Source of the DNA: Massilia frigida | GTDB taxonomy: Bacteria; Pseudomonadota; Gammaproteobacteria; Burkholderiales; Burkholderiaceae_D | Direction: 5' to 3' | Length of the DNA: 64,000 nucleotides | Assembly (NCBI RefSeq): GCF_011682175.1 | Contig: NZ_WHJG01000003.1 | Location: 124,001 to 188,000, forward strand | Part shown: piece by piece, positions 1 to 8,614 of the stretch | Numbering within the stretch: position 1 is the stretch's first letter | Layout of the letters: every line of letters begins with the position of its first letter | The notes under the pieces: model-generated | The model's database searches: none | What the model was told of the DNA's origin: nothing | The model's input: the letters and a program-made list of their open reading frames with translations, nothing else | Made by a program: the position numbers and the translations under genes

Positions 1-1
1 C

Positions 2-982
2 GAAATGCGCTCGGTGGTGGTGATCGGCGCCAACGATGTCGGCATCAAGTTCGCCGGCATCTGCGAGCGCCACAAGAACCTGTTCATGCAGATGCACGGC
101 TTTTTCGACGACCGCACCGAAGACCGCCATCCGGCCAACCTGCGCCATCCGATGCTGGGCAAGATGGCCGATATCGCCGCCTATGTGCGCGAACATAACA
201 TCAAGATGATTTTCATCAGCCAGCCGATCTCGGCCCAGCCGCGCATCCGCAAGCTGCTCGACGAGCTGCAGGACACCACGGCCTCGGTCTACTTCCTGCC
301 CGATATCTATGTGTTCGACCTGATGCAGGCGCGCTTCGACAATGTCGGCGGCATGCCCGTGATCGCCATCTGCGAAACCCCGTTCATGGGCTTGAACAGC
401 ATGGTCAAGCGCACCAGCGACATCGTGCTCGGCCTGATCATCCAGCTGATGCTGCTGCCGATCATGCTGGTCATCGCTTGCGCCGTGAAGTTCACCTCGC
501 CGGGGCCGGTGATTTTCCGCCAGCGCCGCTACGGCCTGTACGGCGAGGAAATCATCGTCTACAAGTTCCGCTCGATGACGGTGACCGAAAATGGCGACAC
601 CGTGGTGCAGGCGCGCAAGGGCGACCAGCGCATCACCCGGGTCGGGGCGTTTTTGCGCAAGAGTTCGCTCGACGAACTGCCCCAGTTCTTCAATGTGCTG
701 CAGGGACGCATGAGCATCGTCGGTCCGCGCCCGCACGCGGTGGCGCACAACGAGCAATACCGCAAGCTGATCAAGGGCTATATGCTGCGCCACAAGGTCA
801 AGCCCGGCATCACCGGCTGGGCCCAGGTCAACGGCATGCGCGGCGAAACCGAAACGCTCGACAAGATGGAAGCGCGGATCCAGTACGATCTCGATTACCT
901 GCGCAGCTGGTCACTCTGGCTCGACCTGTGGATCATCGTCAAGACGGTCAAGGTGGTGTTCAGCCGCGAGAATGCGCACTAA
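2..982 (+). CDS. Undecaprenyl-phosphate sugar phosphotransferase (EpsB-like), 5' truncated by window
   Basis: The reading frame is already open at the first bases, and the family is normally about 460 residues, so the visible 326 codons are the C-terminal two thirds. The first visible part looks like the CoA-binding-like domain of these enzymes (VIGANDVGIKFA). It is followed by a membrane segment near residues 135-160 and the bacterial sugar-transferase catalytic domain with FRQRRYG, YKFRSM, SLDELPQ, GPRPH and GITGWAQVNG motifs. Such enzymes move a hexose-1-phosphate from a nucleotide sugar to undecaprenyl phosphate at the inner membrane and start the repeat unit. Position ahead of epsD-epsE-epsF-epsG matches the Methylobacillus-type eps clusters. 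The exact sugar, glucose or galactose, cannot be read from the sequence. Confidence 0.93.
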   Translation, partial: EMRSVVVIGANDVGIKFAGICERHKNLFMQMHGFFDDRTEDRHPANLRHPMLGKMADIAAYVREHNIKMIFISQPISAQPRIRKLLDELQDTTASVYFLPDIYVFDLMQARFDNVGGMPVIAICETPFMGLNSMVKRTSDIVLGLIIQLMLLPIMLVIACAVKFTSPGPVIFRQRRYGLYGEEIIVYKFRSMTVTENGDTVVQARKGDQRITRVGAFLRKSSLDELPQFFNVLQGRMSIVGPRPHAVAHNEQYRKLIKGYMLRHKVKPGITGWAQVNGMRGETETLDKMEARIQYDLDYLRSWSLWLDLWIIVKTVKVVFSRENAH

Positions 983-1221
983 TGCAACACGCCGTATTAA
1001 GCCGGCCTTAATCCTCTACCGCAGTGCAGCAAAAGTTGTTTCGTCGTCATCAACAACGCGCTAAAATGAAGACCGGCGCGGGCGCCCCGGGCTGCCCGCC
1101 GGCCATCATGCAGGGCGGAATAGCAGTACCATTTAAACGCATCGATTTGCCGATGTGTGTAATAATCCCGGCAATCTCGTTGTGTATTAATCAAGCTTTA
1201 TTAACAAAATTGAGGAATAAA

Positions 1222-2226
1222 TTGAACAACTCCACCCTGGCCATGTCGGCGCCATCCCACAAACGTTTGCTGTGCGCCGCGCTCATGGTCGCGCTCGCCG
1301 CACTTGGCGGCTGCGGCAACAAAGGCAGCAAACCCAAGGTGGGCCAGGCGCTGGTCAGCGTCAATGGAGAAGAAATCACCGAGTTGCAGCTGAGCGAAGA
1401 GCTGATGCTGGCCAACGTGCCACCGGCCCAGCAGGCCGAGGCCAGCAAGAAGCTGGTCGAAGCCCTGATCGACCGCCAGCTGCTGCAAAATGAAGCGGCC
1501 AAGGAAAAGGCCGACCGCGATCCCAAGGTGGTGCAGGCGATCGAACGGGCCAAGGCCCTGATCATCGCCCAATACTATATGCAGAAGAAGGTCGGCGCCG
1601 TGGCCCGCCCGAGCGCCGTCGAAATCAGCGATTACTACACCAAGAATCCCGACTTCTTCGCCGCCCGCAAGCAGTTCGACATGAAGCAGCTGGTGATCCA
1701 GTCGAAAGACCTGAGCGACGAAGTCAAGAAGGTGGCCGAGAACGCCAAGTCGCTGGACGACGTGGCCGTCTGGTTCGACGCCAACAAGATCAAGTTCATG
1801 CGCGCCCAGGCCTCGCGCACCACTTCCGACCTGGCGCCGGAAATGTCCGCCAAGCTCAAGAGCATGCCGAAGAACCAGCTGTTCATCGTCAAGGAAGGCG
1901 AGCGCAGCATGCTGGTGTCGATCGTCGACGTGCGCGACAACCCGGCCACGCTCGAAGTGGCGTCGCCCCAGATCGAGAAATTCCTGTTCAACAAGCGTAC
2001 CAAGGATGCCGCCGATGCCGAACTCAAGCGTCTGCGCGCCGCCGCCAAGATCGATTACCTGAAAACCCCGACCCTGGCCGCGGCCCCGGCCGACGCCCCG
2101 GCCGCAGCGCCAGCGCCAGCGCCGGCCCCGGCGCCGGTCGCGGCCACCCCCGCGGCGGCCCAGCCAGAAGCGGCCCCGGCCACCGACGATGCGGCTACCG
2201 CGCGCGGCGTGGCAGGCTTGAAATAA
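1222..2226 (+). CDS. epsD: EpsD-family peptidyl-prolyl cis-trans isomerase lipoprotein
   Basis: A 334-residue exported protein. I chose the TTG at 1222 because GAGGA sits about six bases upstream; an in-frame ATG at 1243 is the alternative. Both leave an N-terminal hydrophobic stretch ending in a lipobox (ALGGC, Cys31 from the TTG), so it should be a lipoprotein. The middle looks like a SurA/parvulin-type foldase with the SurA_N-like stretch ELQLSEELMLANV and a divergent PPIase region. The family is known from EPS clusters with exosortases and is inferred to fold outer-membrane or periplasmic export parts. The C-terminal 45 residues are almost purely Ala/Pro. It opens the epsD-G run, about 240 bases after the sugar transferase. 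Confidence 0.85.
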   Translation: MNNSTLAMSAPSHKRLLCAALMVALAALGGCGNKGSKPKVGQALVSVNGEEITELQLSEELMLANVPPAQQAEASKKLVEALIDRQLLQNEAAKEKADRDPKVVQAIERAKALIIAQYYMQKKVGAVARPSAVEISDYYTKNPDFFAARKQFDMKQLVIQSKDLSDEVKKVAENAKSLDDVAVWFDANKIKFMRAQASRTTSDLAPEMSAKLKSMPKNQLFIVKEGERSMLVSIVDVRDNPATLEVASPQIEKFLFNKRTKDAADAELKRLRAAAKIDYLKTPTLAAAPADAPAAAPAPAPAPAPVAATPAAAQPEAAPATDDAATARGVAGLK

Positions 2227-2275
2227 GCGGCCCCGGCCGCCATCCCGACAACTGAAACTGATTAGAGGTGAAATA

Positions 2276-3064
2276 ATGAAACAACTGGTACACGGCCTGA
2301 TGGCTTTCCTGATGACCATGACGATGGGTGCGGCCATGGCCGCCGACCTGCAGCTCGGACCGGGCGACGTGCTCAAGGTCTCGGTCTACGGCAGTCCCGA
2401 CCTGACCCTGGAAACCCGGGTCAGCGAAGGCGGCAATATCAGCTTCCCCCTGATCGGCCAGGTGCCGGTGGCCGGCCTGTCGGCGGCGGCGGCGGAAAAG
2501 AAAATCGCCTCCATGCTGGAAGCGGGCAACTTCGTCAAGAAGCCGCAAGTGAACGTGATCGTCACCGCCGTGCAGAGCCAGCAGGTATCGGTGCTGGGCC
2601 AGGTTAACCGTCCGGGCCGCTATCCGATCGAAGGCAAGCGCAGCCTGATCGACTTGCTGGCCATGGCCGGCGGCATCAACGGCGAAGGCGGCGACCGCGT
2701 CAGCCTGATCCGCACCCGCGACGGCAAGACCACGCGCGAGGAAATCGATGTCATCGAAATGGTCCGCGCCGGCCAGCTGTCCAAGGATTACGCCTTGTCG
2801 GGCAACGACGTGCTGTATGTCGAGCGCGCGCCGAAGTTCTATATCTACGGCGAAGTCCAGCGTCCGGGCGCGTTCCGCCTCGAACGTGCGATGACCGTGG
2901 TGCAAGCCCTGTCGGCCGGCGGTGGCTTGTCCATGCGCGGCACCGAGCGCGGCCTGGTGATCAAGCGCCGCGATGCGGACGGCAAGATCCGCCTGATCGA
3001 CGCCAAGCAGGATGACCTGCTGCAAGTCGACGATGTCGTCTTCGTCAAGGAAAGCTGGTTCTAA
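2276..3064 (+). CDS. epsE: Polysaccharide export outer-membrane protein EpsE (Wza-like)
   Basis: 262 residues with a clear signal peptide (MAFLMTMTMGAAMAA) followed at once by the Poly_export signature LGPGDVLKVSVYGSPDLT. One or two SLBB-type domains follow (VSVLGQVNRPGRYPIEG, then IYGEVQRPGAFRLERAMTV). Proteins of this family form the outer-membrane channel for export of the polymer. An AGAGGTG ribosome site precedes the ATG. It sits between epsD and epsF, where the channel partner of the chain-length regulator is expected. Length fits the short EpsE branch of the Wza family, which lacks the long C-terminal helix region of E. coli Wza. Confidence 0.92.
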   Translation: MKQLVHGLMAFLMTMTMGAAMAADLQLGPGDVLKVSVYGSPDLTLETRVSEGGNISFPLIGQVPVAGLSAAAAEKKIASMLEAGNFVKKPQVNVIVTAVQSQQVSVLGQVNRPGRYPIEGKRSLIDLLAMAGGINGEGGDRVSLIRTRDGKTTREEIDVIEMVRAGQLSKDYALSGNDVLYVERAPKFYIYGEVQRPGAFRLERAMTVVQALSAGGGLSMRGTERGLVIKRRDADGKIRLIDAKQDDLLQVDDVVFVKESWF

Positions 3065-3138
3065 TTTTTTGGCCGGGGCCGTGGCCTGCGGCCCTGGCCC
3101 GCGGCCCCAGGCCGCCGCACCATATCGAGAGTTGCTAA

Positions 3139-4548
3139 ATGAATTTATCCCAGTTTTTGCTGATTTTGTATGCGCGCAAGTACATCATCCTCGCGACCCT
3201 GCTGGTCACCGTCACCCTGACCCTGATGGTCAGCCTGTCGATGCCCAAGACGTACCAGGCCACGGCGTCCGTGCTGCTCAACTACAAGGGCGTCGATCCG
3301 CTGACCGGCATGGCGATGCCGAGCCAGCTGCTGCCGGGCTATATGGCAACCCAGATCGATATCATCAGCAGCAAAAACGTGGCCGGACGCGTGGTCGACC
3401 AGCTCAAGATGGCTGAAAACCCCACCGTGGTCGAGCAGTTCAAGAAAGCCACCGGCGGGCGCGGCACCGTGCGCGACTGGCTGGCCGACCTCTTGCTGCA
3501 CAAGCTCGACGTGGTGCCATCGCGCGAAAGCAGCGTGGTCGAAATCAATTTCAAGGGCGCCGATCCGCAATTCGTGGCGGGCGTGGCGAATGCCTTCGCC
3601 GAGGAATACCAGAGGCTGAGCATCGAATTGAAGGTCGAGCCGATGAAAAAGGCCGCGGCCTATTTCAATGAGCAGACCAAAATGCTGCGCGGTAACGTGG
3701 AAGCGGCCCAGAGCCGTCTCTCCAAGTACCAGCAGGACAATGGCATCGTCAGCGTCGACAACCGTCTCGACGTCGAATCGAACCGCCTCAACGACTTGTC
3801 GGCGCAACTGGTCGCGGCCCAGGGCCAGGCCATGGAAGCCAATTCGCGCCAGGGCATGGCGCAGGGTTCGCGCGGCGCCGATTCGCCCGACGTGGCCGCC
3901 AATCCGCTGGTGCAGAACATCAAGGTGCAACTGGCCGGTGCCGAATCGCGCCTGGCCGAAGCGGGCCAGCGCCTGGGCGTGAACCATCCGCAATACCTGA
4001 GCATCAAGGCGGAAGTCGACAAGATCCATGCCAACCTGGCGTCCCAGCAGCGTTCCGCGTCCAGCAGTGTCGGCAACAACGCCGCCATCCTGCAGCAGCG
4101 CGAAGCCGCCGTGCGCGCCGCGCTGGCGGCCCAGAAGGCCAAGGTACTGGAACTGAACCGCAGCCGCGATGAACTGGGCGTGCTGGTCAAGGATGTCGAG
4201 AGCGCCCAGCGCGCCTTCGATGCCACCTCGCAGCGCTTTTCGCAAACCCGCATCGAAGGCGCGTCCGAGCAGTCCGACATCGCCGTGCTCAATCCGGCCA
4301 CCGCGCCACTGGGCGCCAGCGGCCCGCGCGTGATGCTCAACACCATGCTGTCGGCCTTCCTGGGCGTCATGCTGGGCCTGGGCTTTGCCCTGCTGACCGA
4401 AATGATCGACCGCCGCGTGCGTTCCGAAACCGATATGGCCGAAGTGCTGCAGATGCCGGTACTCGGCATGATCGACTGGACCGCGCCGAAGCGGCGCCGC
4501 TACAGCGCGATCAATTCGCTGCTGCCGCGCCGCCTGCGCCTGGGCTAG
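3139..4548 (+). CDS. epsF: Chain-length determinant protein EpsF (Wzz/polysaccharide co-polymerase)
   Basis: 469 residues. A Wzz domain begins at the N-terminus with a membrane segment at about residues 14-35 ([20 protein letters not shown]) and the typical following text ([16 protein letters not shown]). A long, helical, periplasmic coiled-coil-prone middle (about residues 160-380) is followed by a second membrane segment near 400-425. The GNR/P-rich pre-membrane motif is present ([14 protein letters not shown]). It sets polymer length and couples synthesis to the export channel. The cognate kinase-like EpsG is encoded separately, 34 bases downstream, as in other EpsF/EpsG pairs. Confidence 0.92.
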   Translation: MNLSQFLLILYARKYIILATLLVTVTLTLMVSLSMPKTYQATASVLLNYKGVDPLTGMAMPSQLLPGYMATQIDIISSKNVAGRVVDQLKMAENPTVVEQFKKATGGRGTVRDWLADLLLHKLDVVPSRESSVVEINFKGADPQFVAGVANAFAEEYQRLSIELKVEPMKKAAAYFNEQTKMLRGNVEAAQSRLSKYQQDNGIVSVDNRLDVESNRLNDLSAQLVAAQGQAMEANSRQGMAQGSRGADSPDVAANPLVQNIKVQLAGAESRLAEAGQRLGVNHPQYLSIKAEVDKIHANLASQQRSASSSVGNNAAILQQREAAVRAALAAQKAKVLELNRSRDELGVLVKDVESAQRAFDATSQRFSQTRIEGASEQSDIAVLNPATAPLGASGPRVMLNTMLSAFLGVMLGLGFALLTEMIDRRVRSETDMAEVLQMPVLGMIDWTAPKRRRYSAINSLLPRRLRLG

Positions 4549-4582
4549 CAAGCCCGCGCCCGAACCAACAAGAGGAAACACC

Positions 4583-5461
4583 ATGACGCAGACCGAGCTT
4601 TCCCTCGCCGCTTCCGAGAAAATAAAACGCGCCGATTCGAGCATCGGCCATATGTTGCTGGAATCGGGCAAGATCACCCCCGAAAACGCCGAGCGCGTGC
4701 TGCGCATGCAGAAGGAACTGGGGATCCGCTTCGGCGAGGCCGCCCAGCGCCTGGGCCTGATCAACGAAGCCGACATCCAGCAAGTGCTGGCGCGCCAGTT
4801 CGACTATCCCTACCTGCAGCCGGGCGAGGGCAGTTATTCGCCGCACCTGGTGGCCGCCTACGATCCGTTCAGCCCGCAGGTCGAAACCCTGCGCGCCGTG
4901 CGCAGCCAGCTGATGCTGCGCTGGTTCGCGCGCGGACGCAAATCGCTCACCGTGGTCGGCATCGACCGCGGCGATGGCGCCAGCCTGTTCGCGGCCAACC
5001 TGGCGGTGGTGTTTTCCCAGCTCGGCGAACACACCCTGCTGGTCGACGCCAACCTGCGCACGCCGGCCCAGCACACCATTTTCAATATTTCCGGCAAGCA
5101 AGGTTTGTCCGACGTGCTGGCCGGCCGCGCCGACCTCGACGTCACTGCCCATGTCGGTTCCTTCGTCGACCTGTCGGTGCTGGGCGCCGGCACCTTGCCG
5201 CCGAATCCACAGGAACTGCTCAGCCGCAGCAATTTTGCCGGGTTGAACGCCCAGCTCGAATCGCGCTACGACGTCACCCTGTACGACGTGGCCGCCAGCC
5301 AGACCGGGCTTGACGCCCTGGTGCTGGCCGCCCGCACCGGCGGCGTGCTGATTGTCGCGCGCAAGAATAAAACCCATATGGGCGACGTCAATGCCCTGGC
5401 CGAACAGGTTGCCCAGAACGGCGCCGTGGTGGTCGGTTCCGTGCTCGTGGATTTCAAATGA
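4583..5461 (+). CDS. epsG: EpsG, BY-kinase-like partner of EpsF with degenerate nucleotide-binding motifs
   Basis: 292 residues. The N-terminal part (about residues 15-75: SIGHMLLESGKITPENAERVL...RFGEAAQRLGL) resembles the MshEN/GspE N-terminal domain. The rest is a MinD/BY-kinase fold (AANLAVVFSQLGEHTLLVDANLRTP). The usual P-loop lysine is absent: residues 130-134 read GDGAS where canonical BY-kinases have G-x-GKS/T. The A' motif reads V154-D155-A156-N157, with Asn in place of the second Asp. No C-terminal tyrosine cluster is seen (ends SVLVDFK). It overlaps the next gene by four bases. It is named from family and context; whether it still binds ATP or phosphorylates tyrosine is doubtful. 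Confidence 0.85.
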   Translation: MTQTELSLAASEKIKRADSSIGHMLLESGKITPENAERVLRMQKELGIRFGEAAQRLGLINEADIQQVLARQFDYPYLQPGEGSYSPHLVAAYDPFSPQVETLRAVRSQLMLRWFARGRKSLTVVGIDRGDGASLFAANLAVVFSQLGEHTLLVDANLRTPAQHTIFNISGKQGLSDVLAGRADLDVTAHVGSFVDLSVLGAGTLPPNPQELLSRSNFAGLNAQLESRYDVTLYDVAASQTGLDALVLAARTGGVLIVARKNKTHMGDVNALAEQVAQNGAVVVGSVLVDFK

Positions 5462-7065
5462 CGATGCAGGCCAAGTCGACCCTGCCGGCCGGCCTGTCCG
5501 GCAACGGCCCGCTGCCGTCCTGGGCGCCGCTCGCGCTCGGCGTGCTGCTGATGTATGTGCCGAGCTTTTACGATATGTTCACCGGTTTGTGGGCGACCGA
5601 AGAGCAGGCCCACGGCCCGATCATCCTCGGTATCGCGCACTGGCTGCTATTTCGCAACTGGGGCCAGATGCTGGCCGCCAGCGAAGGCCAGCGCGGTAGC
5701 TGGCTCGGCTGGCCGCTGCTGGTGCTGTCCGTGTTCGTCTACTTTCTCGGCCGTTCGCAAGGCATCGCCATCTTCGAGATCGGGTCTTACCTCGGCACCC
5801 TGATGGCCCTGATCCTGCTCATGCGCGGCACGCGTGCGCTGCGCGTGCTGTGGTTCCCGTTTTTCTTCATGCTGTTCATGCTGCCGCTGCCGGGTTCCCT
5901 GGTCGACATGCTGACCATGCCCATGAAGACCGCGGTCTCCTGGGTGGTCGGCAACGTGCTGTACTGGGTCGGCTATCCGATTTCGCGCAGCGGCGTCATT
6001 CTCCAGATCGGCCAGTACAAGCTGCTCGTGGCCGACGCCTGCGCCGGCCTGCACACCCTGTTCACCCTCGAAGCGCTGGGCTTGCTGTACCTGAACGTGG
6101 TGCGCCACAACTCGCTGTTCCGCAATGTCACCCTGGCCATCCTGATCGTGCCGATCTCGTTCATCTCCAACGTGATCCGCGTGATGGTGCTCACCCTGAT
6201 CACCTACCACCTGGGCGACGCGGCCGGGCAGGGCTTCCTGCACGGTTTCGCCGGCATGGTGCTGTTCGTCTCGGCGCTGCTCCTGATCATCGCGACCGAT
6301 TCGCTGCTGCGCTTCGGCGCGTCCGACAAGGAAGCGCTGCCCCTGTTCGCCAGCGAAGGCGGCCCGCCGGCCCTGGCGGCCGACTACGGCCCGCTGCGCA
6401 TGGCGATTCCGGCCGCGCTGCTGATGGGTGCGGCCTTGCTGGGGACGATCGCCATCAAGCCGCAGAAAATGCTGGCCGACAGCATGCCCGCGATTAACCT
6501 GGAAGCCAGCGTGCCGGCCGCTTTCGGCGACTGGAAGGTCGATCCCGATGCGGTGGCCATGGTGCCCTCGTCGGTGCAGCAGGAAAAGGTGGCCGCCATC
6601 TACAGCCAGACCCTGTCGCGCACCTATATCAACAGCCGCGGCCAGCGCGTGATGCTGACCATCGCCTACGGTTCCAACCAGACCCAGTCGATGCGCGCGC
6701 ACCGCCAGGAAGTCTGCTACGCGGCCCAGGGCTTCCAGATCCGCGAACTGCACAGTGAAAATATCGTCATCGACGGCTTGCCGGTGCCGGTCACGCGCAT
6801 GGTCGCCAGCAATGGCCCGCGGGTCGAGCCGGTCACCTACTGGTTCACCATGGGCAGCAGCGTGGTGCGCAGCTACCTCGACCGCCAGGTGGTGCAGCTC
6901 AAGTACGCGCTGTCGGACTTCATTCCCGACGGCTACCTGGTGCGGGTCTCGGCCATCGAAACCGATGACAAGGCCGCGTTTGCCGCCCAGGATGCGTTTG
7001 TCAACGACCTGATGAAGCACGTTGCGCCCCCCGTGCGCGCCAAGCTGATCGGCGCTCCTGCGTGA
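5458..7065 (+). CDS. xrtB: Exosortase B fused to EpsI domain
   Basis: 535 residues. Residues 1 to about 290 form an eight-or-so-helix membrane protein with the exosortase catalytic triad: Cys195 in ADACAGLHTLF, Arg241 in SNVIRVMV and His262 in FLHGFAGM. Exosortases are proposed transpeptidases that cut PEP-CTERM tails at the inner membrane. After a further membrane segment near 320-335, residues 345-535 match the EpsI family (FGDWKVDP..., YGSNQTQSMRAHRQEVCYAAQGF). The wording ADACAGLHTLFTLEALGLLYL and the EpsD-G neighbourhood favour the XrtB type. In many genomes EpsI is a separate gene; here it is one frame. The gene overlaps epsG by four bases. Confidence 0.9.
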   Translation: MTMQAKSTLPAGLSGNGPLPSWAPLALGVLLMYVPSFYDMFTGLWATEEQAHGPIILGIAHWLLFRNWGQMLAASEGQRGSWLGWPLLVLSVFVYFLGRSQGIAIFEIGSYLGTLMALILLMRGTRALRVLWFPFFFMLFMLPLPGSLVDMLTMPMKTAVSWVVGNVLYWVGYPISRSGVILQIGQYKLLVADACAGLHTLFTLEALGLLYLNVVRHNSLFRNVTLAILIVPISFISNVIRVMVLTLITYHLGDAAGQGFLHGFAGMVLFVSALLLIIATDSLLRFGASDKEALPLFASEGGPPALAADYGPLRMAIPAALLMGAALLGTIAIKPQKMLADSMPAINLEASVPAAFGDWKVDPDAVAMVPSSVQQEKVAAIYSQTLSRTYINSRGQRVMLTIAYGSNQTQSMRAHRQEVCYAAQGFQIRELHSENIVIDGLPVPVTRMVASNGPRVEPVTYWFTMGSSVVRSYLDRQVVQLKYALSDFIPDGYLVRVSAIETDDKAAFAAQDAFVNDLMKHVAPPVRAKLIGAPA

Positions 7066-7096
7066 TGTGCGGCGGATTGAACGTACAGGGGCCGGC

Positions 7097-8614
7097 ATGA
7101 TCGAGCACCCGGTTCCCCACTCGCGCCGCTACCAGGGCCGCGGCAAGGCGGGCGCGGCAGCCGGCATCGCCGCGCTGCTGTTGCTCGCGGCCGTGTTCGG
7201 GGCCGTGGTGCCGACCCTGGGCGTGCTGGTGCCGGCGGTCGTGATCCTGGCCGCCCTCGGCTTGTGGGTCATGCTCGATTTCCGGGTCGGGGTGGCCGCC
7301 GCCATCGTCATCATGCCGCTCTCGGCGCTGGCCTTCTTTCCGCATGAAATGCTGGGCATCCGCGGTCTCAATCCGCTCAACCTGATCTTGTTCCTGACCA
7401 TGGTCTCGTATGTCGTCCATGCCGGACTGCGGCGCTGGCGCGATCCGATCGCGCCGATGCGCCTGCTCGTCTGGTATGTGCTGCCGATCGCCATCGCCTG
7501 CCTGGTCGGCATGTCCAACGTCAGCCTGATTCCGCCGCGCTTCGAGGCTGAACGCCTGATCCAGTACAAGGATGGCATCGGCTATCTGCGCGACATGTTC
7601 CTCAAGCCGCAATTCCTGGTGCTGCTGACGCTGCTGGTGGGGCTGTCCGTGCGCCACAGTAAAAAACCGGAAAAATTCCTCTACCTGATGCTCGCTTCCG
7701 GCTGGGTGTTCTGCACCCTGGTGGGCTGGCGGCTGTTATCCTCGGGGATGTCGCTGCGCCAGCTGGCCTCGCCCCTGGCGCGCGACTTCCTGGGTAGCCT
7801 CGGCATGCACGCCAACGAGATGAGCTTGTTGTTGAACATGCTCTACGCGGTGACCCTGTTCTCGCTGCGCGGGGCCGGCAACGCCCAGCGCCGCCTGCTG
7901 TTCGTCTCTTCCGTGGTGTTCGCCGTGTGCGTGCTGATGACCTTCTCGCGCGGCGGCTTCGTCGGCTTCGTCCTGGTCAACCTGATTTACTTCTGGAAGC
8001 GCATCAGTGTCAAGACCGTCATCATCGGCGTGATCGTGGCCGGCTGCATCGGCCCGCTGGTGATCGAACCGATCCTCGACCGCGCCCTGACCGGGGTCGG
8101 CAACGGCGACCGCGGCGCGGTCACGGCCGGCCGCCTGGATGGCATCTGGCTGCCGCTGCTTCCGTATGTGCTGGAGGAACCGTTCTTGCCGCACGGCGTG
8201 CGCTCGCTCTTGTGGAGCCCGCCCGTGCGCCTGAACAAGATGCTGCCGGTGGCGCAGACCCACAGCGCCTGGCTGGGCGGCCTGATGGACATGGGCCTGA
8301 TCGGTTTCGGCTTCATGCTCGCCTTCCTGCTGTTCGTGCGGCGCGAATTCCTGCGCCTGTCGCGCGAGCATCCCAGCGTCAGCCTGCAAGGCATGTTCGC
8401 TGGCGGCGCCGTGCTGATACCCGTGTGGTTCATCCAGGGCTTCACCGACGATATGTTCACCCCCACTTTTTCGCAATCGTATTTCTGGATCCTGCTTGGC
8501 GTCCTGATCGGTTGCGGCGGCGTATACCGCAGCAAGGACAGGCACCGGCATCGGGAACCGGCACCCTGGCATGACAAGCCCTTTGACCTACGGAAAGACG
8601 AGTTGGCAACGTGA
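7097..8614 (+). CDS. O-antigen ligase/polymerase-type membrane protein
   Basis: 505 residues from the ATG at 7097, chosen for an AGGGG five bases upstream. The frame is open to an ATG at 7067, one base after the exosortase stop, which would add ten residues. It has about ten hydrophobic segments. A Wzy_C-like region lies in the second half (FSRGGFVGFVLVNLIYFWKR) before a large loop (residues about 325-400) and the final helices. The family either ligates or polymerises undecaprenyl-linked glycans on the periplasmic face. As the only such gene in the locus it is the best candidate for the polymerase. A role as glycosyl ligase for exported proteins, as in exosortase-associated relatives, is the alternative. 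Confidence 0.8.
   Translation: MIEHPVPHSRRYQGRGKAGAAAGIAALLLLAAVFGAVVPTLGVLVPAVVILAALGLWVMLDFRVGVAAAIVIMPLSALAFFPHEMLGIRGLNPLNLILFLTMVSYVVHAGLRRWRDPIAPMRLLVWYVLPIAIACLVGMSNVSLIPPRFEAERLIQYKDGIGYLRDMFLKPQFLVLLTLLVGLSVRHSKKPEKFLYLMLASGWVFCTLVGWRLLSSGMSLRQLASPLARDFLGSLGMHANEMSLLLNMLYAVTLFSLRGAGNAQRRLLFVSSVVFAVCVLMTFSRGGFVGFVLVNLIYFWKRISVKTVIIGVIVAGCIGPLVIEPILDRALTGVGNGDRGAVTAGRLDGIWLPLLPYVLEEPFLPHGVRSLLWSPPVRLNKMLPVAQTHSAWLGGLMDMGLIGFGFMLAFLLFVRREFLRLSREHPSVSLQGMFAGGAVLIPVWFIQGFTDDMFTPTFSQSYFWILLGVLIGCGGVYRSKDRHRHREPAPWHDKPFDLRKDELAT

Noticed and set aside
1036-1067. TTGTTT and TAAAAT before epsD as a promoter
   Set aside because: The spacer is 20 bases and the site lies about 155 bases before the start; too weak to call.
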